Origin: Cladophialophora immunda
Lineage: Eukaryota > Ascomycota > Eurotiomycetes > Chaetothyriales > Herpotrichiellaceae
Assembly (NCBI RefSeq): GCF_000835495.1
Contig: NW_015622544.1
Location: 1,011,704-1,075,703 of the forward strand
Direction: 5' to 3'
DNA length: 64,000 nucleotides
Program-made: the position numbers and the translations under genes
The notes under the pieces: generated by a model
Told to the model about the DNA's origin: nothing
Seen by the model: the letters and a program-made list of their open reading frames with translations, nothing else
Database searches by the model: none
In this document: piece by piece, positions 21,354 through 31,952 of the stretch
How the letters are laid out: every line of letters begins with the position of its first letter
Numbering within the stretch: position 1 is the stretch's first letter

Positions 21354-24300
21354 TCAGAATTGCCTTTCGCTGAGAAAAGCTTCGAGGAGTCGTCTCTTGC
21401 GAGCGTCCAACGCCTTCTTGTCTTTGCCTTTAAGCCGTGCTTCATTTTCAGCCTTGAAGACAACCGGCGCAAAGACCTCAACGTATGCATTGACAAGCTT
21501 CTTCCGTCGCTCCGCAATGGCCGCCTCCGCTTCCGCACCGGCCTCTGACGTTGCGGACGATGACGAGATGCTGTTTGTACGGCGTCGACGCAGTGCAGGG
21601 AAGAGACTTCTCTTGCTTGGTGCTTCTTGTGTGGATGTCGAAAGCCGGTGACCAGAGTCGCTGGAGACGGTCGACGCCCTCGACCGTCCAAAGGAGATCC
21701 GACTTGACGAGGTCGGCGTAGTCGGCGTGGCCGATCCGGGGGCCGGAGCACCGTTCGCCATCATCTCATTGACAATTCTGATCAACAAGAACGTGATAAA
21801 CGTCAGCGACACGCTGTGAACCGCAGAAGAAGACAAGGCGTCCATGACCATATCCTGGATCTCTTGTGGTGCCAGCGGCGTCTTCCCCTTCTCCAAAGCG
21901 CTCAATCTTCTCTCGACCTCGGCCCACGGCGCAGCAGGGACTATACCGTCTCTCAAGGACTGAAGAAAGGACAAGAGGGTCTCAGCGAGCACTTCCAGTC
22001 GAACGATGCTTGGTACATCCGGGTCGAAATTAGTGTCCAACCGGTTTGCGTTGTCCAATGCTTCCCTCACCCCGATCAACAGGTCGGACCGTTCTTCGCC
22101 TTCGGCCAACGTCCAAGTCTCACGGCTGAAAGGCCAAGACGCTCCTCCGTTTTCAAATTGCCATGGCGGCGTCACCCCTTCGTGCAACATCCCCCATTCT
22201 GCTGTTGACCGCTCAATGTAGATGGGAAGGATTTCAGTGAGAGTATACAGTTCCTTAGGCGCCGAGTGATGAGCAGCTGAGTCTGTGATCCTCATGTTTT
22301 CTGTGGACCCTTTGGCCTTCTGAGGCCGAGGGAACTGCCGCACCCCGCCCTCCGGTGCCAGCACCAACTCATCGAGCGTACGGTAAAACGATGATTGAAA
22401 CCATGTACCTTTGACAGGTATGAAGTGATCTCGACCATTTTTGACTCTGAGGACAAGCACGTCTTCGAGTTCTGCATTCCCGTCGTTCAAGTCGTGGACC
22501 AACTCGCCATCCGAAATGTCAATAGTCAGGTCGATAACTATGGTTTCGCCAGGAGACAGGACAATTTCATGTGTTCCTTTGTGTTCGCCCCGCTCTGATG
22601 GATGAATAGAGCCAGGTTCGACGCTGAGCTCGAGCCATCTCGGTGCCGCACAGGCATCTTGGCCCGACTCTGGTGGACGTTCCACAAAAGCAAATGTGGC
22701 AGTGATTTGTCCGGTGTTCGCTATGGTGACCATCCTCGTCTTTCTGACCCCGTAACGAACTTCACCGAAGTGTACGACATTCATGTCTGCCGCACCGTCA
22801 GCGTTCGGTATCGGCTCTTCGGAGTGATTGTCCACTACCACTGTGACCGATGGACGGCCTTCATTCTCTGCCTTATCCAGCTGTCTAGCGACATCCTGAT
22901 GCACTTTTGCCTTCAGTTCTGGAATGACGGCGTCGTAAAGGATGGTAAAGACGGCGTCTAGTGGCTTGTGATCAGATGAGAGTATCCGCTGGTGTGAGTT
23001 GTAGCTATTGAGTTCAACCATGTCCCCATAGTCCTCGTGTGACTGCACGAGTTCTGCATCATGAAGCACATCCTGCGTCTCGTCGTATTCGTCGTAGTCA
23101 TCGCCATATGCAAGTCCATCTGTATCGGGATCATAATCAAATAGTACGTCGTGCTCTGCACTGGCTTCGTCGATTCCGCGAGCTTTCATTGACGCATCCT
23201 TCTTGCGTGCCTCTTCGCGCTGTTTGGCCCTCTCTTCATATATGTCCCTATCGCGGCGAGTTCTGTAAAGGATTCTGTCGCACCAACTGGGACTCCTCTT
23301 CTTGTCCCCTGAGTCAAACATGCCGACACTACCCACGTCATATTTGTAAGTGGGCAAAAAGTTGATGTCTCCTTCCCGCCACCCTTCGTGGAATGCCTTG
23401 CCCAGCCTTTGCTGTGCGCGCAGTTGGTCGTGTGCCAGCAGAGACTGAAGGGTGGTGTGGAGTGAAGCAGGGTCGGACTTCGGGTCTAATTCTGGTTCGG
23501 CGGTGCTTTCTGTGGCTGGTCTTTCTGCATCTTTGTACTCGTAGTGCGGATTCGGAGCCGGCAGCTGCGAATCGCTGGTCGAGGCACAGACGTAACCTAG
23601 CTCACTGTCGATTTTGCGCTTCGACTTGTTCTGAATGTCGTACTCGTTCTGTGTGTGCAGCAATAGCAACCTCCTGACATCTTCACCGGGGACGTCGTCC
23701 AGACGATAGTTGAGGTCGCCAAACCAGAATGCAAAGTCCTCGTCCCCAATTTTTTCCTCCTTAGGTTCAATAACCTCGCTGTCTGTGACCGGAGAAAACC
23801 GGGCTTTGCCCAAGATTTGACTGGTATCCCAGATACGGCGAGCCAGTGCTGCTTGGTCTGCACCAGCAGCGAGATGACAGTTGATAAAGCAGAGTTTGGT
23901 CGCCTCTGCAACCACGAGCCTCGCGGCGACAGCACCTTTATTGCCGAAGTACCCCATCAGACCAGTTCCGACAGATGTCGTACTTACCGAACTAATGCTG
24001 GGGGCCAATTCAGGCGAGGCAAAAATGAGGAGCAGTAAACCAAAAAGTTGTTCTTCAGCCACTTTCTTATAACCCTTAGGCAAAGCTCGCCTCAAAGACT
24101 TCTTCCACTTCTTGGCAGGATTTGGGTCTGTGTAAGGTTTGATAGCTTCAGTCATGGAAGTCACGTCGATGACTTCTTGTAATCCGAGTACGTATAGGTC
24201 GATCTGCTCGTGATGGGCCTCCGCCGGAGCATCATCCAAGGGTACGGAGACACTCTTTCTTGTCCTTGCCACACGCGCCTCTTGAGCCTCGACAGATTCG

Positions 24301-24659
24301 ATGTTTCTATCGCTGTCAGACTCGCCGTCACTGTCGTCGACTGAGATGCCCGATAAATTCTGTGAAAGGCCCTTGGCACCATATCCGCCGACAAACCAGG
24401 CTCCCAGATCCCTTTCGGTTCCACTGATGGCGGCAACATTCCAAGTGCCGACTTTGATTTTCATCGACTTCTTCCGGACGTATTCGTCCTTTCGAGCCTT
24501 GACAGCAGCCGATAGTGATTGAGGCCCGGAGCGGTCGAGTTCATGTGGTTCGGGCGATGGCGGATAAGCGCCTGGCAGCTTCGTCCCCGATCCCCAAGGA
24601 TCTCCAGCTCTCCATGGTTTTGGGGAGAGATAACTCTCCTCGCTTGCCCTTGACGACAT
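21354..24659 (-). CDS. OCRL/INPP5B-type inositol polyphosphate 5-phosphatase
   Basis: This is a single-exon protein of 1,101 residues. The catalytic IPPc domain runs from about residue 66 (GTWNVAA) to 575. It carries the signature motifs WFGDLNYR (312-319), PSWCDRIL (457-464) and SDHKPLD (562-568), so it should remove the 5-phosphate from PI(4,5)P2 and related lipids. An acidic Asp/Tyr-rich insert (about 505-550) lies between the last two motifs. An ASH-like immunoglobulin domain follows (about 628-760, VHFGEVRYGVRKTRMVTIANTG), then a RhoGAP-like helical domain (about 800-1000) that probably binds but does not activate GTPases, as in OCRL. The C-terminus is basic and charged. It shares its upstream region with HSV2, a phosphoinositide-binding protein. 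Confidence 0.92.
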   Translation of the reverse strand: MSSRASEESYLSPKPWRAGDPWGSGTKLPGAYPPSPEPHELDRSGPQSLSAAVKARKDEYVRKKSMKIKVGTWNVAAISGTERDLGAWFVGGYGAKGLSQNLSGISVDDSDGESDSDRNIESVEAQEARVARTRKSVSVPLDDAPAEAHHEQIDLYVLGLQEVIDVTSMTEAIKPYTDPNPAKKWKKSLRRALPKGYKKVAEEQLFGLLLLIFASPELAPSISSVSTTSVGTGLMGYFGNKGAVAARLVVAEATKLCFINCHLAAGADQAALARRIWDTSQILGKARFSPVTDSEVIEPKEEKIGDEDFAFWFGDLNYRLDDVPGEDVRRLLLLHTQNEYDIQNKSKRKIDSELGYVCASTSDSQLPAPNPHYEYKDAERPATESTAEPELDPKSDPASLHTTLQSLLAHDQLRAQQRLGKAFHEGWREGDINFLPTYKYDVGSVGMFDSGDKKRSPSWCDRILYRTRRDRDIYEERAKQREEARKKDASMKARGIDEASAEHDVLFDYDPDTDGLAYGDDYDEYDETQDVLHDAELVQSHEDYGDMVELNSYNSHQRILSSDHKPLDAVFTILYDAVIPELKAKVHQDVARQLDKAENEGRPSVTVVVDNHSEEPIPNADGAADMNVVHFGEVRYGVRKTRMVTIANTGQITATFAFVERPPESGQDACAAPRWLELSVEPGSIHPSERGEHKGTHEIVLSPGETIVIDLTIDISDGELVHDLNDGNAELEDVLVLRVKNGRDHFIPVKGTWFQSSFYRTLDELVLAPEGGVRQFPRPQKAKGSTENMRITDSAAHHSAPKELYTLTEILPIYIERSTAEWGMLHEGVTPPWQFENGGASWPFSRETWTLAEGEERSDLLIGVREALDNANRLDTNFDPDVPSIVRLEVLAETLLSFLQSLRDGIVPAAPWAEVERRLSALEKGKTPLAPQEIQDMVMDALSSSAVHSVSLTFITFLLIRIVNEMMANGAPAPGSATPTTPTSSSRISFGRSRASTVSSDSGHRLSTSTQEAPSKRSLFPALRRRRTNSISSSSATSEAGAEAEAAIAERRKKLVNAYVEVFAPVVFKAENEARLKGKDKKALDARKRRLLEAFLSERQF

Positions 24660-25489
24660 TGCTGCTGGTGACGACAGATCCGTCGGTGATTATACAATGT
24701 TGTTAACTCATGGCGGTTGCAGGTCAGTGGCCAGCTGAAGTCGACGTCGACATCACGGTCACGGGAGCCAGGGATGATGGAGATTCGGTTAGAGCTTGAT
24801 TGGTGTGATGGACGGCCGTTGCGCTGCTGTTTATGACTGTCAAGGTGATTATAAGGGGGTCTCATGCGCTTTTGATCCCTCAGCCATCGAGTCGCGTGGG
24901 CAGGTCATGACATCTTGCCCAAGCTGCGGAAGAATGTTGGATGAGTTCGGATGACACAGCCACGCAACCACACCAATTGGCCGTCTTGCCTCTCTGACGG
25001 GGCTCTCAATCAGCAGTGACCCGTTGTTAGGGGCCTCCCGGGAGCCTAAGCTCGCCACACAGGCGGCAAGCTGGGGGGGAGGAGGTCTCTGTTTGGTGCG
25101 GCTAACCCACCGGTCCGCCAAGCTAAGCGAGCCCGAAACCAGATGCCCATCCACGCCCCCAGGCTCTTTCCCAGCTACACCACCCTTGCTCGATAGGCAC
25201 CTAGGCCCTGGGCTCCCAGCTATCACTAGGCTCCTACATACCTAGGTAGGCTTCAGGTGCCCACCTGCGTCATCTCGTTGGGCAGTGGGCTCGTGGGTGT
25301 GTAGACACGCTTGATGATCTTGTTCTGCAACAACAACCTCCGGCGCTGCACTGCGTAACATCTTTACCAACCAACAACATGGGAATCTCCAAGAATTCCA
25401 TACTGGATCTGGTCGCTACCTGATCGGCGCTCCTCACCCCCTACTCACCATGCTCGCATTGCTGTCGATCCTTGGTCTGCAGTTTCATC
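24660..25489. other. Divergent promoter region of the 5-phosphatase gene and HSV2
   Basis: These 830 bp lie between two divergent starts. An ACCTAGGTA-type motif occurs near 25239. No gene is seen. Confidence 0.55.
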
Positions 25490-26870
25490 ATGAATACCCG
25501 TCCCATCATCGATGAGTCGGCTGGGCCGATTGCGCTCTCAGCCTCGTTCAACAGCGATGCCAGCTGTTTCGCCATCGGCCTCGACACGGGCTTCTGTGGT
25601 ATGTCCAAGCAAGAAACCCCTTCGATCCTGTGTAATGACCTTCTCGAGTGTTGATGTTCTCTCCAGTGTTCAATTCGGATCCCTGCGAACTTAAGGCTTC
25701 CAGAGGTACCTCACTCCTCTTACCTTGCTTCGGACCCTCGCGTTCTGATTGAAGATGCAGACTTAAATGCCGGAATTGGTACAGCTGAAATGCTCGGGCG
25801 ATATAACTATCTGGCCTTGGTTGGAGGCGGGAAGAATCCTCGATGGCCTCAGACAAAAGTAGGGAGTGAGGGAACTTGATGAAGAGCACAGAAGCTGATA
25901 TATTTGGCAGGTTATGATATGGGACGACGCTAAACAGAAAGTCGCCATTACACTCGAGCAAAAGACCGCTGTGCTACGCGTCTGCCTGACCAAGTCGTGG
26001 ATCGCCATTGCCATCCAGAACAGCATCAACCTGTACAAGTTCTCCTCGCCTCCCGAAAGAACTGCCATTTTTGAAACGGCAGATAACCCGCTAGGTTTGT
26101 GCTGTCTAGGCTCTAGGATCGTTGCTTTTCCGGGACGGTCGCCAGGGAAAGTCCAGCTTGTGGAGCTGGGGTCGGGCAATGTGAGCATCATCCCAGCGCA
26201 CACGTCTGCCCTGCGAGCAATGGACCTCAGCAGAGACGGTCAACTGTTGGCTACTGCAAGTGAGACAGGCACACTGATTCGTGTCTTCTCGACCGCAAAC
26301 TGTACCAAGATCGCGGAACTGCGTCGTGGGGTGGATCCAGCCTATATCTTCAGTATCGCCATCTCCCCTGATTGCAGTATGCTCGCCGTTACCTCGGACA
26401 AGTCGACCTTACACGTCTTTGATCTGCCGCCAAACTCCTCTTCACAGTCACAACCGACCAGCCCACTCAGCCCTTCTTCCCAACAACGTCGCTCCCAATC
26501 ACCACACATCCCCACCATGACTGAAGAAGAGCCATCGACAAATCAAAAATGGGGCTTCCTCTCGAAGATCCCGCTGCTGCCCCGAGTCTTCTCAGACATC
26601 TACTCGTTCGCCTCTGCTCATTTTGAGATGGGCGATGAAACCGTCGGTTTCAATCATTCGACACTATCGTACTTGCCCGCGCTTGGGTCCCTGCCGAACC
26701 GGCCACAGAAAGGAATTCTGGGTTGGATAGATCACTCCACGATTATTTGTATTGGAACAGGAAGAGATGCACGGTGGGAGAGATTTCGAGTTGGTGAGAG
26801 ACCTGGAGTGACGGATGAAGGCCAAAGAAGTGTATGGAGGGATGGCTGGAGGAAGTATTTGGGTAGCTGA
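25490..26870 (+). CDS. HSV2: PROPPIN-family WD40 protein Hsv2 (SVP1-like protein 2)
   Basis: Gene model: exons 25490-25598, 25667-25705, 25761-25858 and 25911-26870, with introns of 68, 55 and 52 bp, giving 401 residues. PROPPINs are seven-bladed propellers that bind PI3P and PI(3,5)P2 on endosomes, vacuoles and autophagic membranes. The lipid-binding motif is visible as LRRG at residues 219-222 (ELRRGVDPA). The spliced N-terminal blades read VFNSDPCELKASRDLNAG and MLGRYNYLALVGGG, as expected of the Hsv2/WIPI3-4 branch rather than Atg18. A Ser/Gln/Pro-rich loop near residue 260-295 replaces the membrane-inserting loop of blade 6. All three introns have GT-AG ends, and each join restores conserved sequence. 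Its likely role is micronucleophagy or endosomal trafficking. Confidence 0.9.
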
Positions 26871-28517
26871 GGGTTGGCTACACGCTTGGCCCACAGCAAG
26901 ACAATTGAAGACAACGCAGTCAAATGTCTGCTCTCCGTGCAAATAGCAGTGTCAGACTACGAATGCCGCCATAATTTCGACGGAAATCGGACGAAATGAG
27001 ACATACAAGGCATTCCGCGGAGGAGATTGCTCCAGCCGCTCAAACCAGGCAAAGGACAGCCATTCGACTTCGAACAGGGAAGAATATGATGAACCACGAA
27101 TCTTATACTGCGAGAAACGGCTGAAGACCTATTCATCAGGCATTTTCGGCAGACCGGCGTTGGCTTTTGGATTGCATTCGGAACAGATGGTCGCTCCAGT
27201 AGGGCGAATGGGTTTTATACACGGACTTTTTGGCTGTCATGTCTTCCTGTCACCTCTTTCCTTTTCTTTTCTCACACGATGGATCAAAGGCGATTTTATA
27301 TGAGAACGTTACCAAACCAGTGCGCGCGGCACGTATTTCATGTCATGTTTTTTTTGGGGCTGGATTGCAAGAAGGACAAAAATACCCCCATGGCAAAGAA
27401 AAGAACGAACGACCTCTGATACATAGAAATGAATGATCACTGTCCTTGATGAACCTTTGTCTTTTGCTTCTGCTGTCAGTCTAGATTCAGGAACGGCAAG
27501 GAACGGGAAAGGAGAATCAGAGAGGGAGATGGGAAGACGGGACTTTCGGTGGCACTTTTCAGCCTCGGCGCGCGAGAAGGACAGGTTCTGGTGTTTAATG
27601 TGACGACAAGAGTGCTTTCAAGACACTGCTTTTTTCTATGTATCATACTTCGTCCCTGGTAGTAGCTAGAACCTCGGACTGAGGACTCGAGGACCCAGGC
27701 TTCATAGGACGGGGAGTATGTGAGGACTCGGTACACAAGACATTGAACACGGCAAGGCAAGTCGCAATAGACTGAACACGCAAAGGACGGCAAGCATGCA
27801 TATTCACTTTTCTCACCTCTTTTGTCCTGTTTTTCTCCTTGTTCTCTCTCTCCATCCTGCCTCCACCTCTCCCACTCTCGCTTCCACTTCTCGAGGCTCG
27901 ATTCTGAATCCAATCCCACAATCCCGTTCGCGCCCTCGCCCGTCCCATCCCATCCAACGACCGTACATTCCCGAGTGACACCAGTCCCCGGTCCCGTCCC
28001 CGTCTCAGAAGCACCAAAAGGGGGACACTAAAGCAACAAAAAAGATCAGAGAAACGCCGACTACCATTTTGATTCGATTTGATTTCCACGCCGCCAGCAG
28101 AGACAAAAACAGGGTAGGCCGAGAGAGTGAGAGGGCTCACGGAAAGTGAGATAAGTGGATAATAGGTACACACAAATCAAAGCATCTTCAACTCCCAGGG
28201 TCCCAAGGCTCCATCGGTGGAGGCGCGAAAGGATCTTGCCAACAATGAGACTGATAAAAATACAGCCCAAGGGCCGGAGGATAGTGCGTAGGCAGATGAT
28301 GAAAGTGCGGCAGGTCGGGCCATTGCCAGTACTCGGTTCCAGGAGCGGGATCCAACAGACTCGGAGGCTGCTGAATTATTTCCAAAGCGGGATCGAGGCC
28401 CAGACCATGTACCAGGTCAAGACCAGAATTTGGGCCATGACCAGGACCATCACTAGTGATCCCACCCAGTCCTCTAGTACCTCCCCTGCGCCGGCGGCGA
28501 CCTCGAGGAGAAGGCCC
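26871..28517. other. 1.6-kb convergent intergenic region
   Basis: The 3' ends of HSV2 and POP2 face each other here. Open frames at 27476-28173 on both strands are low in complexity (Arg/Glu/Ser-rich against a CT-rich strand) and lack family resemblance. A long POP2 3' UTR is likely. Confidence 0.5.
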
Positions 28518-30061
28518 CTAACTCATCGCCTTCTGGTACTGGAAATTTCCGAATCCTCCAGGTGTCATGGACCCCATCATCCCGACACCACCAGTATGTG
28601 CAGGGACAGGCGTGTGCGAAGAAGGCCCTCCCCCACCTACCATACCGATGTTACCAGTCTGCGGTGTCGTCGGTGTTCCATTCTGGTTGTAAAAGGTCGC
28701 TCCATTCATATTTGGAGTATTGAAGTCGCGAGTCGCCCCAGGCGCCCCTCCCCCTCCACCTCCGCCACCAGTCACATTTCCACTTGTCGGCATCTGCGCA
28801 TTAAGTCCCCAGACCTGAGAGCGGTACTTATCCTCCTCGATTGTGCCGTTGAAAATCTTCTCCTTCATCTTGAAGTACACCTGCCCAGTAAGCAACGAGT
28901 CCGAGCCCGCTTGGTGTGCTTGGCCGATCCTCGCCACCGCCAGCTCTTCGGCAATATCTTGAAGACCCGACTTGGTCATTATCCGCTGGACCATCATCGC
29001 CGCCTCCTGGGTGAGGGGTTGTCCGCTGTTAACTTGGCCTTTGACACCGGCGTGCTTGAGGATGAATTTGATGTCAAATAAGGAAGGGAAGAACTTCTCC
29101 AAATACTTGTGGAACGTTACTTCGTCCTCTGGCAACGGCTTGCAAATCATGAGCTTCATCAGGTAGCCAAAGTCATAGCCCGAGTGAAAAGAGATCCAAT
29201 GCACATCAGGGTCCAGCACCAGACCAGAACTGATCAACAGGGCGCCAAAGTCATTGGGATCGATGCCGTGTTTCGCATGCCGGTCAAAGTCGATGCCAGC
29301 TTTTGAAAGCATCTGTGTCGACTCCCTCGCATACATGTCAGTCTCTAGAGAGAACTTGAAGTTGAATTGCCACGTGCAAGGTGTAGGTAGAACAGTTTGG
29401 TGGAATTGAGACTTCTGCGACGGAGCGGCGTCGGGCGGAGGGAGGGTTCCGTCAGGCTTGAAAAGAGTGATCCCTAGTTGGATCATCTTGAGGAGATCGA
29501 CATTACACCGCAATGTTTGATAGTGATAGTCGGCCTTTGTGGTAAACTGGCCGATGGGCCGTGCGACAATACCCGGGAATTCAGTGTCCTAAACAATCCA
29601 TGTGAGCGCAGTTACGAATAACCTTGAACGAAGCATTCGCCTACCATCGCAATGTACGGGTAGATGTCCACTAGCTGTCTCAATGTCGCCATCTCTTCCT
29701 TGAGGTTATGCTTCCAGACGTTGCGGATCCTGGCGTCGTCCTTGTTCTCGAGCGGAACCCCAAGCCCGTCGTACGATTGGTGACCTTGCACTGGGCCTCC
29801 TCTTGAGAATCCCATTTGGGCCATTTGACTCGGAAGAAGCCCGCCATCGAGCATACCACGCTCAAAGCCATTGTTCAAGTTGCCTGCCAGGGCGAACGGA
29901 CTTGCGTTGGAGGAGCCAGCGCCGCCGAACGACGGCGTGCCCAGGTGCGTGGGAGGCGGCAGCGCACCATGCTGATGTGAGGACGCGTGGGACTGAAGGT
30001 GATTTTGTTGAATGTGATAAGGTCCGTTTATGGACTGATTTCCATAACGCGGAGGAGCCAT
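28518..30061 (-). CDS. POP2: CCR4-NOT deadenylase subunit Caf1/Pop2
   Basis: Gene model on the minus strand: exon 1 30061-29645, a 56-bp intron (29644-29589, GTAGG...TTTAG), exon 2 29588-28518, giving 495 residues. The splice creates the first exonuclease motif DTEFPGIV, with Asp140 and Glu142 as metal ligands. The later DEDD-type motifs are seen in HWISFHSGYDFGYLMKL and in the QAHQAGSDSLLTG segment. The enzyme shortens mRNA poly(A) tails in the CCR4-NOT complex. The N-terminal 115 residues are Gln/His/Gly/Pro-rich and disordered. The C-terminal 100 are a Gly/Thr/Asn-rich tail including a run of glycines, common in filamentous fungi. All catalytic positions appear intact, unlike budding yeast Pop2. 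Confidence 0.94.
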
Positions 30062-30704
30062 GATGACGGGGGAGTAGGTACAGGTAGTCGAAAGTGCGGA
30101 GGAGATGTAGTAGACGATGTTATTTCAGATGTGTTCATCGCGGGAAGATGGAGAGTTGCGGTTGAGATGATTATTAGTGAACCGCTGACTGGTCCATGAG
30201 TGTAAGAGTCGAGATTGCCATTCAAGTAACCAGAGAGAAGGTTGTTAAGCAGTCAAGTGTGCTCGTAGTAGTCGTGTCGATTGCCAGCCATGCGGCGGGA
30301 CAAAGTCTGGCCCAAGAGTGCGACATCTAAACATCAAATGCGCGGCCGTAGTAGGGCGAAGTATTTATCCACTTATGCTAGTCTGGAATGATTTCATGTC
30401 TGACACAATTCTTTCCTGACCCTCGGCTTACCGGAGGGGTGCATGCAGTGCTGGAACCCTCTGTTCTTCGTAAATTTCACCGTCAGACATATTTCACGAA
30501 TCATAGAGCTAGCTGTTTCAGTCATCACCTGCCAATTGCTTTCCTGTGCCGAAAGACCTTTGTACCTCTATCAAGCTCTACCCTCAAGAGACCAACTCGG
30601 CCTCTCCTCTCTGCACACGACTTGCCCCCGCGAGCTTCGGAGCTCCAACATCCTGCTCCTGGACCTTAACTCTCAGAGCCGTTGATCTTAACCCACGACT
30701 CATC
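30062..30704. other. Divergent promoter region of POP2 and NDUFB3
   Basis: These 643 bp lie between divergent starts. No gene is seen. Confidence 0.6.
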
Positions 30705-31019
30705 ATGGCACCTCCGAACAACCCAACCGGGTTCAGCATGAAAGCCTTCACCGACGCAGCAACAAGCAAGGAGTGGCGGGCACGGGATCCATGGGGCAGA
30801 TAGTAAGCAAGGCAAAAGAGCATGGCGAATAACCCCTGACGAGGCTTTAGTGAGGCATGGCGATACACCGGACCTTTCACGAGATGGAACCGATTCAAGG
30901 GAGCATTCCCCGGATTTGGAATTGCCGTGGTCGCGTTCACAGGTTATGTTATCTTCGAGCAACTGTTCCTGAAAGACTCGCACGGCCATGGCCATGAGGA
31001 AAAGTCGGGACACCACTAG
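30705..31019 (+). CDS. NADH:ubiquinone oxidoreductase B12 subunit (NDUFB3 homologue)
   Basis: Gene model: exons 30705-30802 and 30851-31019, with a 48-bp intron (GTAAGC...CTTTAG), giving 88 residues. The spliced protein reads ARDPWGRYEAWRYTGPF and RWNRFKGAFPGFGIAVVAF, the conserved core of the complex I B12/NDUFB3 subunit, with one membrane span at about residues 55-75. It ends in a His-rich tail (HGHGHEEKSGHH). It is an accessory subunit of the membrane arm of mitochondrial complex I, with no catalytic role of its own. The Trp-Arg-Tyr motif is formed exactly at the splice, which supports the model. Confidence 0.93.
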
Positions 31020-31830
31020 ACGATTTCGGGTGCAACAATGACTCAACCTCTGCTCACGACCAAGTGCTGGAGTGAGCTTAAGAACACACGCAACAGAAGA
31101 GCGCGGCTCGAGTGAATGGTCTTTGTACATATAAGAGACTTTTTGGGGCGGGGGGGATGTACAGAAAGCGAAGAGAGGGCGACTGAAAAAGGGTATCCCA
31201 CACTGCCGCGTTGCTTGGGGACAGGGCGGCACATTCATGTTTGTTCTAGGGCTATCTATCGCACAGGTCATGCAGCCTTACATCCCATGCAGCATAGCCT
31301 TGCGCTCGGAAAAGCTTTATTCAACGACACGGACTCGTGGAAAACAGAAGGACTTGGTTCAACGTGGGAGGAGAATTCTCGGCCAGAAAGCAATTCTCCT
31401 TCATCTCTGCGCTCCTCTCCCAATGCCACTCCGGGTTGCTTCCTCCCTCATCCTCCGACATGCGTGTGTGTAATTTCAGTCACCCATTCTCGTGATCCCA
31501 AGCATTAGCTCCCCATATGTCTGTTGCTCGTGGTCACTTTCTCTTTCTGATTCCCGTGTGTGGAGTAAGATCTAAACCACAAAGGGCAAATTTTGCCAGG
31601 CCAGTCAGAAGTTGGGGATGGATTCTAATGCGGAAAAGAGGAAAGCGACCGCGAAACGGGCGAGTAGCAAGACGCTCTCGCAGACCCTTATCTCCTTATC
31701 GTCTGTGGTATAATGCAGTTGACGGCGAGGTCTGGATGCTTAGGCCTTGGTGTTGGTGTCGGCTAGAGCAAAGCATTGCCTTTTTCATCGTGAGGAGTTG
31801 GCAGTCCAGTTCGCCGCCAACGGGCACATA
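31020..31830. other. Intergenic, NDUFB3 3' side and upstream of the amine oxidase gene
   Basis: No gene is seen. Short plus-strand frames at 31116-31831 have no family resemblance. Confidence 0.55.
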
Positions 31831-31952
31831 ATACATATATATCTCTGGACTGAAGGCTCTCCCACCCTTTCTCTCCTCATCTTCTGCCTCTGTCGCTTAG
31901 TTCTGTCTGTTTCCTCTCTGTCCAGTCCGTTGATACCCTCAGACGATCAGCC
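31831..31952 (+). promoter_or_regulatory. Putative core promoter/leader of the copper amine oxidase gene
   Basis: A TATA-like ATACATATATAT (31831-31842) is followed by a strongly pyrimidine-rich tract (about 31855-31928). The ATG follows at 31953 in a good context (GCCATGG). CT-rich blocks next to the start are typical of well-expressed fungal genes. Promoter activity is inferred. Confidence 0.4.

Noticed and set aside
28155..29081. A 308-codon plus-strand frame
   Set aside because: It is antisense to the conserved POP2 catalytic exon and has low-complexity Arg/Ser composition.
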